Notes under the pieces: generated by a model
Database searches by the model: none
Told to the model about the DNA's origin: nothing
The model's input: only the letters and a program-made list of their open reading frames with translations
Shown here: in pieces, positions 1-11,535 of the stretch
Position numbering within the stretch: the stretch's first letter is position 1
How the letters are laid out: the number at the start of each line of letters is the position of its first letter
DNA from: Plantago ovata
Lineage: Eukaryota; Streptophyta; Magnoliopsida; Lamiales; Plantaginaceae
NCBI GenBank assembly: GCA_028274465.1
Contig: CM051457.1
Location: forward strand, 73,382,496 to 73,446,495
Length of the DNA stretch: 64,000 bases
Direction of reading: 5' to 3'
Translations under genes and position numbers: made by a program

Positions 1-649
1 ATGATACGTGTATCCATAATCGCGTTATCCTCTGTTGAAGAATCTATATTTGTAGAAATAGACTGTTGCAACGGTTGAGATGGTGAACCAATTGGGGCTG
101 AAGCATCAATAGGAATAGGCTGACTCTGAGTAGTAGGATCTGGCATAGATGGGATCACTGAATCAATACTAGTACGCTCATCCTCCCCCTCATTAGAACC
201 CAACAACGCAAAACGATTCGTCTCAACCAACGAGTTACCAGCCGGTGTAGCGGGACGACGAGGAAGAGTCACATTACGGCGAGGGACAAACCGCCTAAAA
301 CCAAGATCATTAGTCCGATTAATGGCCGCAGCCGTAGAAGAAGGACGCGTGAAAGGGCCTGAAGCTGGAATGCGCTTAGGGGGTGTGATATTAATAACCG
401 GCTGGTTAGCAATCGGAATTGTAGGAGCTGGATTGGCAATATCTCGTGGGCGAGGAGATGATGGTCTGGAACTGGGAGCCTCATTATCCTTGTTTCTGCA
501 ACAATTACCTGTTGCATGACCAATTGCAACGCAAGACTGACATAACGCCGGCAAATCCTCATAAAATGCTTCAATCCAAATATCACCGACAGGAGTTTCA
601 AGTTGGACTTTAGATTCCAAAGACTGCGCAAGATCCACCTCAATTAACA
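1..649 (-). mobile_element. LINE (non-LTR retrotransposon) ORF1 fragment, 5'-truncated, runs off the left edge
   Basis: An uninterrupted minus-strand frame runs from about 649 to base 1, lacking a start codon because a TAA lies just upstream. It begins LIEVDLAQSLESKVQLETP, continues to an EAFYEDLPALCQSC segment and contains a CX2CX4HX4C zinc knuckle (CQSCVAIGHATGNC). A Pro/Ser-rich linker follows, then NRFALL. DUF4283-type plant LINE ORF1 proteins have the same order: an acidic YE-LP segment, the knuckle, then a basic/proline linker. The protein starts just before the knuckle, so the DUF4283 core is missing. LINE copies are typically truncated at the 5' end, which fits. The break lies at a short TTAACAATTAACAATTA repeat. 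No in-frame stop is visible in the retained part. The 3' half (ORF2) and tail lie outside the window. Confidence 0.75.
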
Positions 650-977
650 ATTAACAATTAACACTCTCTCTTGTTCCATCTTTCAACTCTCACATCTCCG
701 TGTGAACACCGAACTTATAACATTCTTAACTACAAAAATAATCACCAATCACCTATATATACATATATAACATTAACGTGGTGAAGTTTCCACCATTCCA
801 TATAGTATGCAAAAAATTAACAAACCAAATTTCTTCAATAATACTCTCAAAGAAGAACTATAATAGTGTCAAAAGTACTTTAGCTACTCCAAGTTGTTCA
901 AAATTTAGCATTATTTAAACTTGAGGCCCCATAATTCATGAAGATCCTATTCTTTGCTTTCCTCTTATGTCCTTGGA
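650..977 (-). other. 3' flank / probable 3' UTR of the NAC gene
   Basis: AT-rich sequence between the NAC stop codon and the LINE fragment. It probably holds the NAC 3' UTR and polyadenylation region. I could not fix a poly(A) site and see no other gene. Confidence 0.4.
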
Positions 978-3900
978 TCAATAAGAAGGCCAGTAATTAT
1001 CCAAGTCACCACATTGATCCATGGTCATAAACCTGTTATTGATTACACTGTTGCTTGCATTGCTCATTTCACCATTGTAACCTTGTACTTGATCACTTTG
1101 AAGGTGATCGTTCATCAACACTGGTTGGTTCATTACAGGCGGCTGTGTTGTAGAAGCGCTAGCACCACCACCGAGGTTCAAGTTCAAGCCTGATATGGTG
1201 AAACAGCCTTGTCCTGCAGTAGTCCCATAGTTGAGTTGTGGTGGGATGGGTAAATTGACCATGTTGCCCCTGTAGACCATCTTGTTGTACTCTTGGATCT
1301 CTGCTGGGGAAATGTAGTTTCTTCCAGGGAATGGGAGATTATTTTCTGGGTGCTGCATGAGTTGTGATTGCATTGGATGCTGTTGAGGTATATGATGATG
1401 ATCAAGATTGTAGGTACCATACGGATTTACTGTCCTTGAGTAGCTACTGCTGCTGCTTGTTGGGTTTTTCTTACCTCCAGCACTTTTCTGGAACACCCTG
1501 CACACCACCCATTCATCCTGCTGGAATTTTTGTAATTACTTGTCAGATTGGATCGATATTTGGTTGTGTCCAAGCCGATCATATAATAATTTTGGGTGAC
1601 AAAAATAAAAGATCATTCTTGTGTCCACTCTGAACGTGCATGTTAGTGACTTGGTGTGTATGAGTGAGTGTATCACTAACAAATGTAATGCATAAGGTAC
1701 ATGTTTTAGTCAAAACCATAAGTTTTGATAGATACGCTTGCAAGTTAACTGCTAAAAGAAAAGGGTGCAAAAAGAGTGGAAGGTGGAATGTTTCGTAGAT
1801 CATTCTTTAATTTAAAAAAAGGTAAATATTACGACTACTACTAGAATACTGTTATATATCATCCTAAACCACCTTATATCGAACCCTGCACATCTTCTTC
1901 ACTATTGCAGTTCCCTTCCACTGACTCGTTTTGTTGATCAATGATTAAAACGTATTGCACGACATCTAAATCCATTTTTTGAGTAAATAGGTAAACTATA
2001 TATTGTGGTTGAGAACAATGGTTTTTCCCAGTCGACAGTTTTTTGAGTAAATATGTAGGCAAATTAATGATAAAGATGGATCAATAAACATAATGGCTAT
2101 TAGCACTAACGCAGGGTATTTAATTAAAATTATAATTATTTTTTGTATGACCAAAAAGAACATTTACTAGAAACAAACAGTTTACTTAAACAAAAATAAA
2201 AAAACAGTTTACTTAAAAAAAAATATGTGTTTTTCCATGATCAGGAATACAGTACGTACAGTCTATTTCCTTTTTATTTTTTTTAATTTTTTTAAAAGTT
2301 AAATGTAAATGGGCTCGCAAGAATTTGTATACAATTTATGTTTTTGGAGAAAATAGTTTAGGCATGATGGACAAGTACGTGCGTAAGCTTGCATCGAATT
2401 GTTAATGAAGTATTAGACTCATTTTAGGCATGATGGATACGTACCTTTGATGTTCTGTATAGACCAGATCAACACTAATTAGATTATCGTAATAATATTT
2501 GACATATTTAATTCTGACGTTGTTTAATGTTCTATGCCTACAATTAATGTGTTGATACAATTTTGGTCGGTCTACACTTTTTATCCTTTCATGAAAATAA
2601 ATGACAAATAAAATACTAGAATATAAACTATTTTATCTATATTCTCAAGTAGTATTTTGAAATTATAAAATAAATAAATAGATATAAATAATTAGAGAAT
2701 GAACACTAGAATGTAAAATTTTGTAAAATTATTTGGTACATATTTTAACATGTCATAATTCAAAATTAATCTGTAGTTATAAAATGAGATTAATTGACTA
2801 GAAAAAAAAATCAAAACATAAAAATTGTTTAGAAATGGATGCAGTGTCAAGTTTTGGGATGGTTTTTTATCTAATTATTTTATATCTATCTAATTACTCA
2901 GAATTTCATGAAAAAGAAAACACATGAATAAAGAATAAAATTAATTAATTGTCTGTAACAAATTTATTTAAAGAGATAGAATGAGATTGGAGTGTAAAAT
3001 TTATTTAAATGGTTCTATGATTAGGCAATACTCTCTCCGTCCCAAAACAGTTGCACTGTTTTGACTTTTGCGGTCAACAGAATTCAAGTTTGACCACAAA
3101 TTACTCTTAAACTATAATGACAAAATATTTTATAAAATTACATAATGAAAGTTTAGGATGGAAAGTTTTGGAATATAATTTTGATGAATATTTTACTATT
3201 ATAGTTTAAAATTAATTTGTAGTCAAAATGAGTTCACTGTAAAAAGTTAAAACCGTGCAACTGTTTTGGGACGGAGGAAGTATTGCCTAATCATAGAACC
3301 ATTTAAATAAATTTTACACTCCAATCTCATTTCTATCTCTTTAAATAAATTTGTTACAGACAACCACGACATTTGCAACTAAAATATCGGTGTTAAGAAA
3401 ATGTGTTATTAAGTTTTGAATAAAAGTCATGTTCATGTTCTTAAGTTATTCTATGATATTCTCTTTAATAACCCTAATATTTGTCTTTTTTTTTTCCCTT
3501 CCTTTTCCTTCCTTCTTAATAGCCCATCCGAATACTCAAAAAACAGAAATTGAAAAATAAAAATACAAAATGTTGATTTTAATTTGTTGGGCAAACATAT
3601 AAGGAAAAATAAAAGAAGCAAGACATATATATATATACATACCTTGGCTGTTCTATAGACAGACTTAGAATGGATCCGATACTCATGCATCACCCAATTA
3701 CTTTTTTCACCCCTTGGAGCTCTTCCTCTGTAGAAAACTAAGGTTTTCTTCATGCCCACAAGCTCAGATGTGTTGCTGTTGAATATCTCCTTGTCCTTCC
3801 CAGTTGTCTTCCAGTATCCTGTGTTTGTAGCGCGATTTGTTCTTACACCAGTAGGATATTTTCTGTCCCTAAGGTTGAAGAAGTACCATTCTTTTTCTCC

Positions 3901-4841
3901 CATCTTTGCTTTCCCTATAGTACAGATCAACTCTATTAGTCCTTCAAACAAAGTATTCCCTCCTGTTCTTTAACAAAATGTGATATGGCGGAAATAATAT
4001 CATTTTATGTTTTTCTGACCTCATTTATTTCTTTTTATTTTTTATTTGTTTACTAGAAGAGCAACATTAAATGAGGGTATTATTATGAGAAACCAAAAAG
4101 AAAAACAATTCCTCAGTTTTCTTTAAGAAACTAAGAATTGCATTTATCACAACTAATTAATGTATTTGGAATTGATTTTGATTTTTGAGGCTACCAAAGT
4201 ACCAGTCAGAATTCTGATAGGTAATACTGAACATTTGAGTCTTCTTTTGAGCATTGCAGATAGATAGATAAAGTATTTTGAATTAATTTTTGGGCTAATA
4301 TCAGAATTTTATATTTATATTTGATGAGACCTATGACCAATATGTATATATTTAAGTTTTTCGTTACATGAAGTATGAATCAAGGGAGAAAATTTGTAAG
4401 ATAGGATCTTTTCTTTAGAATATATGAAAAAATCAAACAGTTCAACATCTACAATCTTGCTGAAAACCCTAGTTGTTTTGTATGTGTGTGACAGTGTGAG
4501 ATTTTTTTTATTTTTTTTTTTACTTTTTGTTCCTTAAATTTTCTTTCATTGTCCGTTTATATAGGAAAAAAAGGTTCCTTTATTGTTCTTTCATCCGGAG
4601 CAGAAACCAAAACTAAAAATAAAATAAAATAAAATGCAAAGCAAGTGTTAAGGTAACAAGAACCTGGAAGATCCCACGGCTCACACTTGTTGAGATCCAC
4701 ATCTCCAATAGCTCTTCCGGTGAAGTTTGCATCGGAGATTTTGTTAATCAGATAGTAAGTGATGAGTTCTTCATCTGTCGGATGAAATCGAAAACCTGGT
4801 GGGAGTTTCTCATCCTTGGACACTTCTACTACTCCTTCCAT
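978..4841 (-). CDS. NAC domain transcription factor, three exons (329 aa)
   Basis: Minus-strand gene with exon 1 at 4841-4664, exon 2 at 3914-3643 and exon 3 at 1517-978. Donors begin GTTCTTG and GTATGTA; acceptors are CTATAG and CAGCAG. The lengths (178, 272, 540 nt) keep one frame and give 329 residues plus stop. The N-terminal 160 residues form a complete NAC DNA-binding domain: subdomain [20 protein letters not shown] (residues 13-31), subdomain C around [20 protein letters not shown], subdomain D with [20 protein letters not shown], and subdomain E beginning [12 protein letters not shown] at 151. The C-terminal activation region is rich in Asn, Gln, Ser and Pro, has a GLNLNLGGG motif and ends DLDNYWPSY. 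Intron positions are those usual for NAC genes. I see no EHVSCFS-type segment, so a miR164 site is unlikely. Subfamily placement near NAC058/NAC038 is a guess from the C-terminal motifs. Expected role: nuclear, sequence-specific transcription regulator. This is the only gene here that looks intact. Confidence 0.94.
2949..3363. repeat. Long inverted repeat in NAC intron 2, split by a MITE
   Basis: Arms at 2949-3030 and 3281-3363 are near-perfect inverted copies of each other. They start TTGTCTGTAACAAATT and end GATTAGGCAA next to the inserted MITE. One single-base indel separates the arms. Removing the MITE and one TA leaves a palindrome of about 165 bp with TA at its exact centre. The whole 415-bp block could fold into one long hairpin in the NAC pre-mRNA. 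Confidence 0.85.
3031..3280. mobile_element. Stowaway-like (Tc1/mariner) MITE in NAC intron 2
   Basis: A 250-bp AT-rich element flanked by TA on both sides (3029-3030 and 3281-3282). Its terminal inverted repeats carry CTCCGTCCCAAAACAGTTGC and its reverse complement for about 30 bp with few mismatches. The CTCCGTCCC core and TA target duplication are those of Stowaway MITEs. It has no coding capacity. Confidence 0.88.
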
Positions 4842-5370
4842 ACTTGCTTTATTGATTTGGATCGATCGATGTTGATTCTAACTACTATGGTTAGAACACC
4901 ACGTAAGATATTTATTTCAGACCTCACGCAAATATTATAGAAACCCTTAGTTCAACTTTCAAACTACTCTAAGAAATGAAAGAGAAAGAAAGAGTTTATA
5001 GATGTTGATCACGATGATAAGCAGACAGGATAGAAAAGAATCTAGCTAACATATATATTGGAGCGAAACATCTTTAATATTTTACTTATTTATTGCTTGT
5101 AGAGATCAACAAGAAATTGTCACTGCTGGTTATATATATAGAAAAAAATACTACAGAGGGGTTAATGGAAAGCTCACAGTCAATTATTGATTTTCAAAAC
5201 CCTTACCTACTATATATGGGTACTCTTAAAGGACAAGGTACTTGGCTTGTTGGCCATCCTGAAGCTTAATTCATGATCATGTCTAAATTATCACATTCGA
5301 GTAATGCCAATATTACCATAATAGGTGCAAAAAGTATTTACTATTAGGAAAAACTATGTATAAATAAGGT
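4842..5370 (-). promoter_or_regulatory. Upstream region of the NAC gene, with a candidate TATA box
   Basis: AT-rich sequence upstream of the NAC start codon. On the minus strand CCAATATATATG (about 5050-5060) is a possible TATA box roughly 210 bp before the ATG. A second TATATATA run lies near 5136. Neither is proven and no start site can be assigned. The upstream gene-free space ends at the SINE/LINE remnant. Confidence 0.35.
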
Positions 5371-5770
5371 AGTCCAGTGGAAGGGAGTTGATATAGTGAA
5401 AGGAGAGATCCATGGTTTGATCCCCAACGGAGACATAAGGCGGTTTAGATGCGGAGATATAAGGTGGTTTAGGATGTTGTATAGTAGTAGTGTAGTAGTG
5501 GGTGACTGCCTCCGGATAATTCAAGACTTACAAAGTTCTTCCTTTTGTTTTTCTCCTGTTGGGGCGATTTTAGAAGAGATACAACTTTTAGTTTCTCGTT
5601 TAGCTTCGTTTTCTTTTTGTTTTGTGAACCGTAGTTGTAATAAGGTTGCGCATGTTCTAGCACATAATGTAATGGAAGAGAGTGTTGGAACTTCTATGTT
5701 GCCCTTTGATTCTCCGAATGTAAGTTAAACTTTTTGCTATGAAATATATGCAGTTTTCTTCTAAAAAAAA
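5371..5770 (+). mobile_element. tRNA-like SINE head joined to a LINE RNase H-like 3' tail
   Basis: A pol III A-box-like stretch (TAGTCCAGTGG, about 5370-5380) is followed about 35 nt later by a B-box-like GGTTTGATCCC (5414-5424), the spacing of a tRNA-derived SINE head. From about 5490 a plus-strand frame to the stop near 5728 reads as the C-terminal half of the RNase H-like (RVT_3) domain of plant LINEs: VVGDCLRIIQDL, then a hydrophobic stretch, then RSCNKVAHVLAHNVM, matching the family's R..N..AH.LA pattern. An A-rich tail (5763-5770) follows. Alternatives are two separate insertions, or a 5'-truncated LINE with a chance box match. No function is expected. Confidence 0.5.
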
Positions 5771-5785
5771 GTGTAAAGTAGTTGT

Positions 5786-6252
5786 TGTGAGATTTGTAGC
5801 ATGACTTCTACTCGGAAACAATTAACTCAAGACAAGTTTATTATATGGTATAAGTACTCTTTTAGGAATAAGAGATCGAAATCAATTAGGAATTAAATTT
5901 TACTACAACTTGCTGAACAAGTTGCCAGTAGTATTTATAGGGGTTTCTCTGTTGGGAAAATTGTGAGTTTGTCGTTAGGTTATTATTATTGCAATCAGAG
6001 AGAAAACAAGAGAGGAAAAACATAGAGAAATCAGAGAGGTATAGAAGTTGCAGGATTGTGCGGATAGCTTCATCTTTGGTTCTTGTATATGTACTCTTGT
6101 GTTCGTGTTTTAGTGGAGAATCGGTTCCTTCCCGTGGACGTAGGCTATTTACAGCTGAACCACGTTAAATCTTGTGTTCTTGCTTTTATTGTTTTATTGT
6201 TTTGTTCTTGTCTGTTCGAGTTATAGTTCGTGATTGATTGTTTTTCGTAACA
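5786..6252 (+). repeat. 5' LTR of element B
   Basis: 467 bp, begins TGTGAGATTTGTAGC and ends TTTTTCGTAACA, matching 28076-28543 along its whole length. TG...CA termini, preceded by TSD GTTGT. Confidence 0.95.
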
Positions 6253-6254
6253 AT

Positions 6255-6272
6255 TGGCGCCGTCTGTGTGAA
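6255..6272 (+). other. Primer-binding site of element B (unusual for copia)
   Basis: Two bases after the 5' LTR comes TGGCGCCGTCTGTGTGAA. Its first nine bases complement the ACGGCGCCA 3' end of plant tRNA-Asp. Most plant copia elements, including A, D and F here, use the initiator tRNA-Met sequence TGGTATCAGAGC. Confidence 0.6.
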
Positions 6273-6289
6273 GTATCACGATAAAAACT

Positions 6290-6536
6290 CGAATCGAGAT
6301 TGAGAAGTTCGACGGAACAGGAGATTTTGGGTTATGGAAGCTTAAGATCAGAGCACTAATGGCGCATCAAGGATGTGAGGAAGCCCTGGACGGAGAAGAT
6401 GCGTTCTCAGCCACAATGGATGCCGCAGAGAAGAAGAAAATTCTCAGGAAGGGCATGAGCTCGATTGTATTAAACCTATCAGATCCCATCATCAGAGAAA
6501 TCCAGGATAAAACAACTGCCAAAGACATGTGGGATA
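6290..6536 (+). pseudogene. gag of element B, 5' part (continues at 24267)
   Basis: A plus-strand frame begins around 6290 and reads EKFDGTGDFGLWKLKIRALM, a copia gag (UBN2) N-terminus. It runs to DKTTAKDMWD, where element A is inserted after TSD GGATA. The protein resumes at 24267 as RLDAIYNAKTLANKQYLK, so the insertion interrupts one open frame. No clear initiator ATG is visible at the expected place. Confidence 0.85.
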
Positions 6537-8613
6537 TGATAGTGTATATGTCCTAGAGACAGTCTTTATTAATGGCATGCAGCCCTTATAAAGGGCATAT
6601 ATGTACTATTACACAGGTCAACGTAATATAATATATGTTTGTTGTTTGACTATTGAGTATCGCTTTCATATTTTTATTACACCAGGCATGCAGCATGTCA
6701 TATCTCTATTCCTGTTTGTATTGATATTAAACATGTCCCCTCGGATAGATGACAGATCACACAGATAGTGGGAGCTATGTGAGTTATCATCTATCCCAAA
6801 CTCTCCCTAGTCGAGGTTCATCTCGGATGTAGGGGTCTGAATGAACCAGCTGAGACTAGTATGCGTGGAGGTTATACTTGTTGGAGCAAGTGTGAGCCGA
6901 TCCCACGGCCACGGAACGGATTGTTGGACAAACAATAAACGTTCCCATAACTGCGCATAGTTGTTCGAAGGATGATTACCGAACAATGGAAGTACCCACC
7001 GTACACTCCCATCGATGTATACTCTACACCGAAGTGTCTATGGGAACCGGTAAGTTATCGAAGTGATGCCAGTCGTCCTTTGGACTTACAGGACTTTATC
7101 ATCACATTTTTTGCCCCATATCCTTGGTGGACCCGTCGATGTCAGCTCTGAATAAGCAGTTGACCCAAGACACGATCCAGGATTATGGCTACATACAAAT
7201 GGGGGTGATAAGTGTTTCTGTGAAAGATTCATCTCTCATGTGTAGCACAGGAGAGCACTGCTCATAGTCGTTCATAGTTGTAATTGGTAAAACCGCTGGC
7301 CAGCGTATCAATATTATTATGATGGTCATAATAGATACTTGATTCACCATGCAACTCACTGAAGACGCCCGTGGATGTATTATTGGGATAGACACTTCAT
7401 CGATCCTAGATGCATTCGAGTCAGTCAGATGAAGGGACGTTACCATCGCTGGGCAAAATCATCGCCCGTGGATGAAGGGTTTGCTTTGAGAAACCTCTCA
7501 AACGTCCTCATGTATTAATATTGCAAATGGAACCGTCTAGGAATTCTATTTTGCCTAGTCTAGGACTTGCTTAATACAATGAGGCCCTATGGGTCACACT
7601 ATGTGGTGATTCAGCTTATCCGAATATCTTTGAAGATGGAATCGCAATTAATTTGGAATTAATTGTGATTGATGGATTATAATTGATTTGGAATTAATTA
7701 TAATATTTTGTAGCTCAATTAATGATTTGGAATTATTAATTGTATTTTATGTAAATACAATTAAAGATTATATTTTAGAAATATAATAGAGGTTTGATTA
7801 GAAAGGATATGTTAATTTAGAATTAACATATGCACATGGGCAAAATCTACTTGGAGTTTGAATTGCCTTAGAACTATAAGTGGGTCCCAAAATCGGGACC
7901 CACCTATTTCCCTTGGGACAAGCGCGCGCGCGAGATGGAGTAGGGGAAGTAGTTCGACTCCTTCCTCTACTTGAAGTCCAAGGGATAAGTTAGATTTTTC
8001 TGATTGAGTTTTAATTTGATTGGGAATGAATCTAGACTTGAAATTGGTTTCCTAGTGCGATAAGAATTAGATTCTTATTCCTTTACCAAGTCTAATTGCT
8101 TATGCTTTAGGCTTCTATTGACTACTATATATGGTAGACTATTAGAGAGCTTTTGACACACAGTTGAATAGACTTTCATAGAGTTATTCTACCAGTTTTC
8201 TTAGAGAAAATAAAAGCTCTCCCCTTCCTCTATAAGCCACGCGCGCTGCCACCTACCGGAGGAAAACCGTCGTCCCATCTTCTTGGTCACACAAAGAATA
8301 TCCTAGCATTCTTTCCGATAGGTTGTTCATCCGTGGATACCAAGGTTGAGGTTCTAGGAGCTGGAAACTAACTTTTATTGTCTTGCAGATAATCAAAGTA
8401 TTGCAGATATCTTCGACTTCGACGAAGGAGAAGACTCTCACCGGATTATTACGAAGACTTGGAAGCTGTGCTTGCTTTTGGAGTATTGTAAGTCTTCTAA
8501 TTGACGTGTTTAAATATATACGGCATATACATAATCAATTAACCTGCATGTTAAGAAAATTTTTGAAATTCCGCTGCGTACCCTAGGGGTAACTCTGACC
8601 GAATTTTCTTACA
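6537..8613 (+). repeat. 5' LTR of element A
   Basis: 2,077 bp, nearly identical to 22171-24261. A TATA-like ACTATATATGG lies near 8124-8134 and is kept in the 3' LTR and, as CTGTATAAAAAG, in the related LTR F. Transcription would therefore start around 8160. Confidence 0.94.
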
Positions 8614-8614
8614 G

Positions 8615-8627
8615 TGGTATCAGAGCC
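8615..8627 (+). other. Primer-binding site of element A
   Basis: TGGTATCAGAGCC one base after the LTR, complementary to the 3' end of initiator tRNA-Met. This is the usual primer of plant copia elements. Confidence 0.92.
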
Positions 8628-8772
8628 AGGTTAATTGATTACGTATATACGTATATATGTTGTATGATTTTGTAGTTTATGTGGATGCAATTGATTCTAT
8701 GATTAATTTGATTTTCAAAAGTTTTGTTTTTTTTATATAAATTTAGAATTTATAATTTTTCAAAAAAAAATG

Positions 8773-8775
<3 letters not shown>

Positions 8776-8822
<47 letters not shown>
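8776..8822. repeat. (AT)n microsatellite in the leader of element A
   Basis: About 47 bp of pure AT repeat. The related element F has a microsatellite tract at a comparable distance after its PBS. Confidence 0.9.
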
Positions 8823-8825
<3 letters not shown>

Positions 8826-9316
8826 CCGGCCGCCTGCGTATTTTAATATATATATATTTCTTTTGGGTTGGACACAAAATCGAATTTTTGAAAATTTTGA
8901 GGATTGAAATTTATATTTGGAATATAAATATGATTTAATTGTAATTGTTTTTAACTAGAGGGGTTAAATGTAATTAGTATAAAGTTAAAGGGCTTATTTG
9001 TAATTTATCAATTTATTGTTTATTGCAAATTAGTCATTCTACTTTTGAATTTTAGATTTAACACCTCCAAGGTTTCGAAAATTACAATTAAGTCCTTCGG
9101 GTTTCAAAAATTGCTACCTGGTCAATAGAATTTTCGATTTTTGAATCTAGTCCAAATTTTCAATTATTTCATAGAGATTATGAGTATAGGATTATAATTT
9201 TCATAATGAAACTATGAAGTCATTTGGCATCCACATAGGCTACTACTTGTTTGTTTGCTCGATATGCTATTGTTTGACAATGCATGTTTAAATACCACGT
9301 ATTTTACTTTCCGTTC

Positions 9317-9497
9317 GACCGCTATGCATGCGAGGGTAGGCTGCGCCCTCTTATTTGTCGGACCGCATATTTTTATGTATGGGTAGGTGGCGCCCATTAT
9401 GTGCTTGACCGCGTTTAGAACTAGAATGGATAGGCGACATCCATTACGTGTAGACCGCTCATGCATGATGGGTAGGCGGCGCCCTTATTTGTTTGTA
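9317..9497. repeat. Four-unit degenerate tandem repeat in the leader of element A
   Basis: Units begin GACCGC at 9317, 9361, 9407 and 9453 (44-46 bp each). Each contains a version of GGGTAGGCGGCGCCC followed by a T-rich end. The third unit is the most diverged. It lies in the untranslated leader, just before the insertion of element C. Confidence 0.8.
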
Positions 9498-9560
9498 GAT
9501 GACTGATAACAACCCTCAAGCTACAAGCCCCAACCAATATAAGTGCAGAAATATATATAT

Positions 9561-10776
9561 TGACGAACGCGTTGGATGTCGGGTCCAAAGCAATCTCAAA
9601 TAAATTTGTATTTAGCCAAAGACAATTCACAACTACAACAAAAACCGTAGTGTAGCAGTAGAATAACCTCGAGTGTCGATCTCTAAGGACTATAACTAGC
9701 TTTATCTAATCTAACTTAGAATATAAAAACAGCAGACGGTTTAGCAAAGGTTTTCTTAACAGATAATGGAGATTGGTGATAGTATGGTCCTTCAAAGCAT
9801 AACGGGTTAATAATCATGCGTAAATTCCTCGGTTTTGCATAGAGATCTTTGATCAATGAATTGTCCAGTTGTAATTATCAAACACTACGAAGATATTGAT
9901 TTAGATAGGTCAAACACCAATGAATTGTCCAATTGTGTGTAATAATTAATCAACAATACGAATATAGAGATTTAGATAGATCAAAGAAATAAAGCAATAA
10001 CACGGAGTATAATGCGCGATATAGCCATTAGCATAATTATCAACCATTCGCTAAGAATTCACATACTATCACCAACGAAAAGTTTAGCTACTCATAGTTG
10101 TCATGCAATCAACAGAAATCATAGAAGAAAACATGTTGAAAGATATATAAAAATAAGTAGAAAAACTGTAAGATACAATGTTACCGAAGGTTGTCAGTCT
10201 CCACAGACTCGCGATCTTACAAGCTCCAAACTGCTATGAAAAAGTACCTCCTAAGCTAAGAACCCCCAGAACAGGTTCTGGAAAGTTCCTACCTAAAACT
10301 ACAGAGAAAGGACAGAGAGAAGGTCTGGAAAAGTATGAAAAACGGAGAAAAACTGAGCAACTATATATAGGCTACGAATTGTGTGGGGCGAAGGGCCCCA
10401 CACACCGGGCGATTCGCCTGGGAGTAAAACTCGGTCAGATACGCGTTTTTGACGCGTTTTTGGATTTCTTCCCCTTTTCGGACTCGGTTTCTGACTTCTA
10501 GTGGCCTTCTAACCTTCAGATTCTACCCCTAGACTTCAAATCCTATCCGAAAACCTTCAGATACTCCAATTAGGCTTCTGGAACACCAATTCCTTGTCTA
10601 CTTCAATATAATTGCCCGGAAAACCTCATTTTTCAACCAAAACCTGTAAAATAAAAACTAAAGGGAAACGTGACACTATTCTAATAAAATGCACTAAATT
10701 ATAGATAAATTAACATAGAAAGTAGCTAAAATAGGTGAAAAAGACTCAAATGAAAGTGTAAAATACACATTCATCA
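9561..10776 (-). repeat. 3' LTR of element C (minus-strand sense)
   Basis: 1,216 bp, plus-strand ends TGACGAACGCG and ACACATTCATCA. It is preceded in sense by the purine-rich CGGTTTGGGGAG (plus-strand 10779-10790), the likely polypurine tract. It holds a GC-rich hairpin block at about 10381-10422. Confidence 0.92.
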
Positions 10777-11394
10777 AACTCCCCAAACCGAACCTTTGCT
10801 TGTCCTCAAGCAACTAAGCTAGACTCTAATGCGAAAAACAATGCAACACACAAAATGGAGTCTCATGCCAAATGAAATGAACTAATCTACCGAATCTATC
10901 AAGAAACATATGAACAAGAGACATATGAACAAGAACCATATAAATCATAACATGAATATAGGTTGAAGAATGCCTCGATTGACTCATACACATCCACATA
11001 AGCACTTATGTCAAGACAAGATGGTCTCTCGTAACATTCTCTACCTGGACCAAGTCAGTGACGACGTAATGAAACATGTTAAGATACGAATGGTTGTCCC
11101 GTGCCTATGAAACTGAGGACTTACTGATGTTCACCAAGTTAAGACTTTCCCTCAAAGAGGTCGAACCAGTACTGGCTCTCATCAAACGAAGGAGTGTTCC
11201 CTATAAAAGATAACACTCCCCTATTCTACGAATCTCTCAAGCGAAGCCTTAAGTTATTCACCACTTCCTGAATGGCAGGACGAGGGTGGTCTAGAACAGA
11301 TTACACTCAAAAATAAAAGAAAAGATAGAAAATTACAAACACCATTACAAACATTACAAGAATTGGAAAATGAGACACAACACTTTGCTAAACT

Positions 11395-11535
11395 GCTATT
11401 TGGCTTTCTTTTCTTGGACCCTTCTTTGCTCTTTTGGGGCCTCTTCCTTTTTTTTCTTTCGAGTTTCTTTTTTTCTTTTTTTTTTTCTTTTTTCCTGGAA
11501 TTTTTCTTTCTTTTTTTTTTCGATTTTTTTTTTTT
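11395..11535 (-). repeat. Long polypurine (sense) tract inside element C
   Basis: About 140 bp almost entirely C/T on the plus strand, so A/G in the element's sense strand. A similar tract lies at 36600-36750 in the related element C2, at a similar distance (about 0.6 kb) from the LTR. Overlapping open frames in it are low-complexity and not real genes. Confidence 0.75.

Noticed and set aside
978..1508. miR164 target site in the NAC gene
   Set aside because: The conserved EHVSCFS coding segment and its complementary sequence are not present in exon 3.
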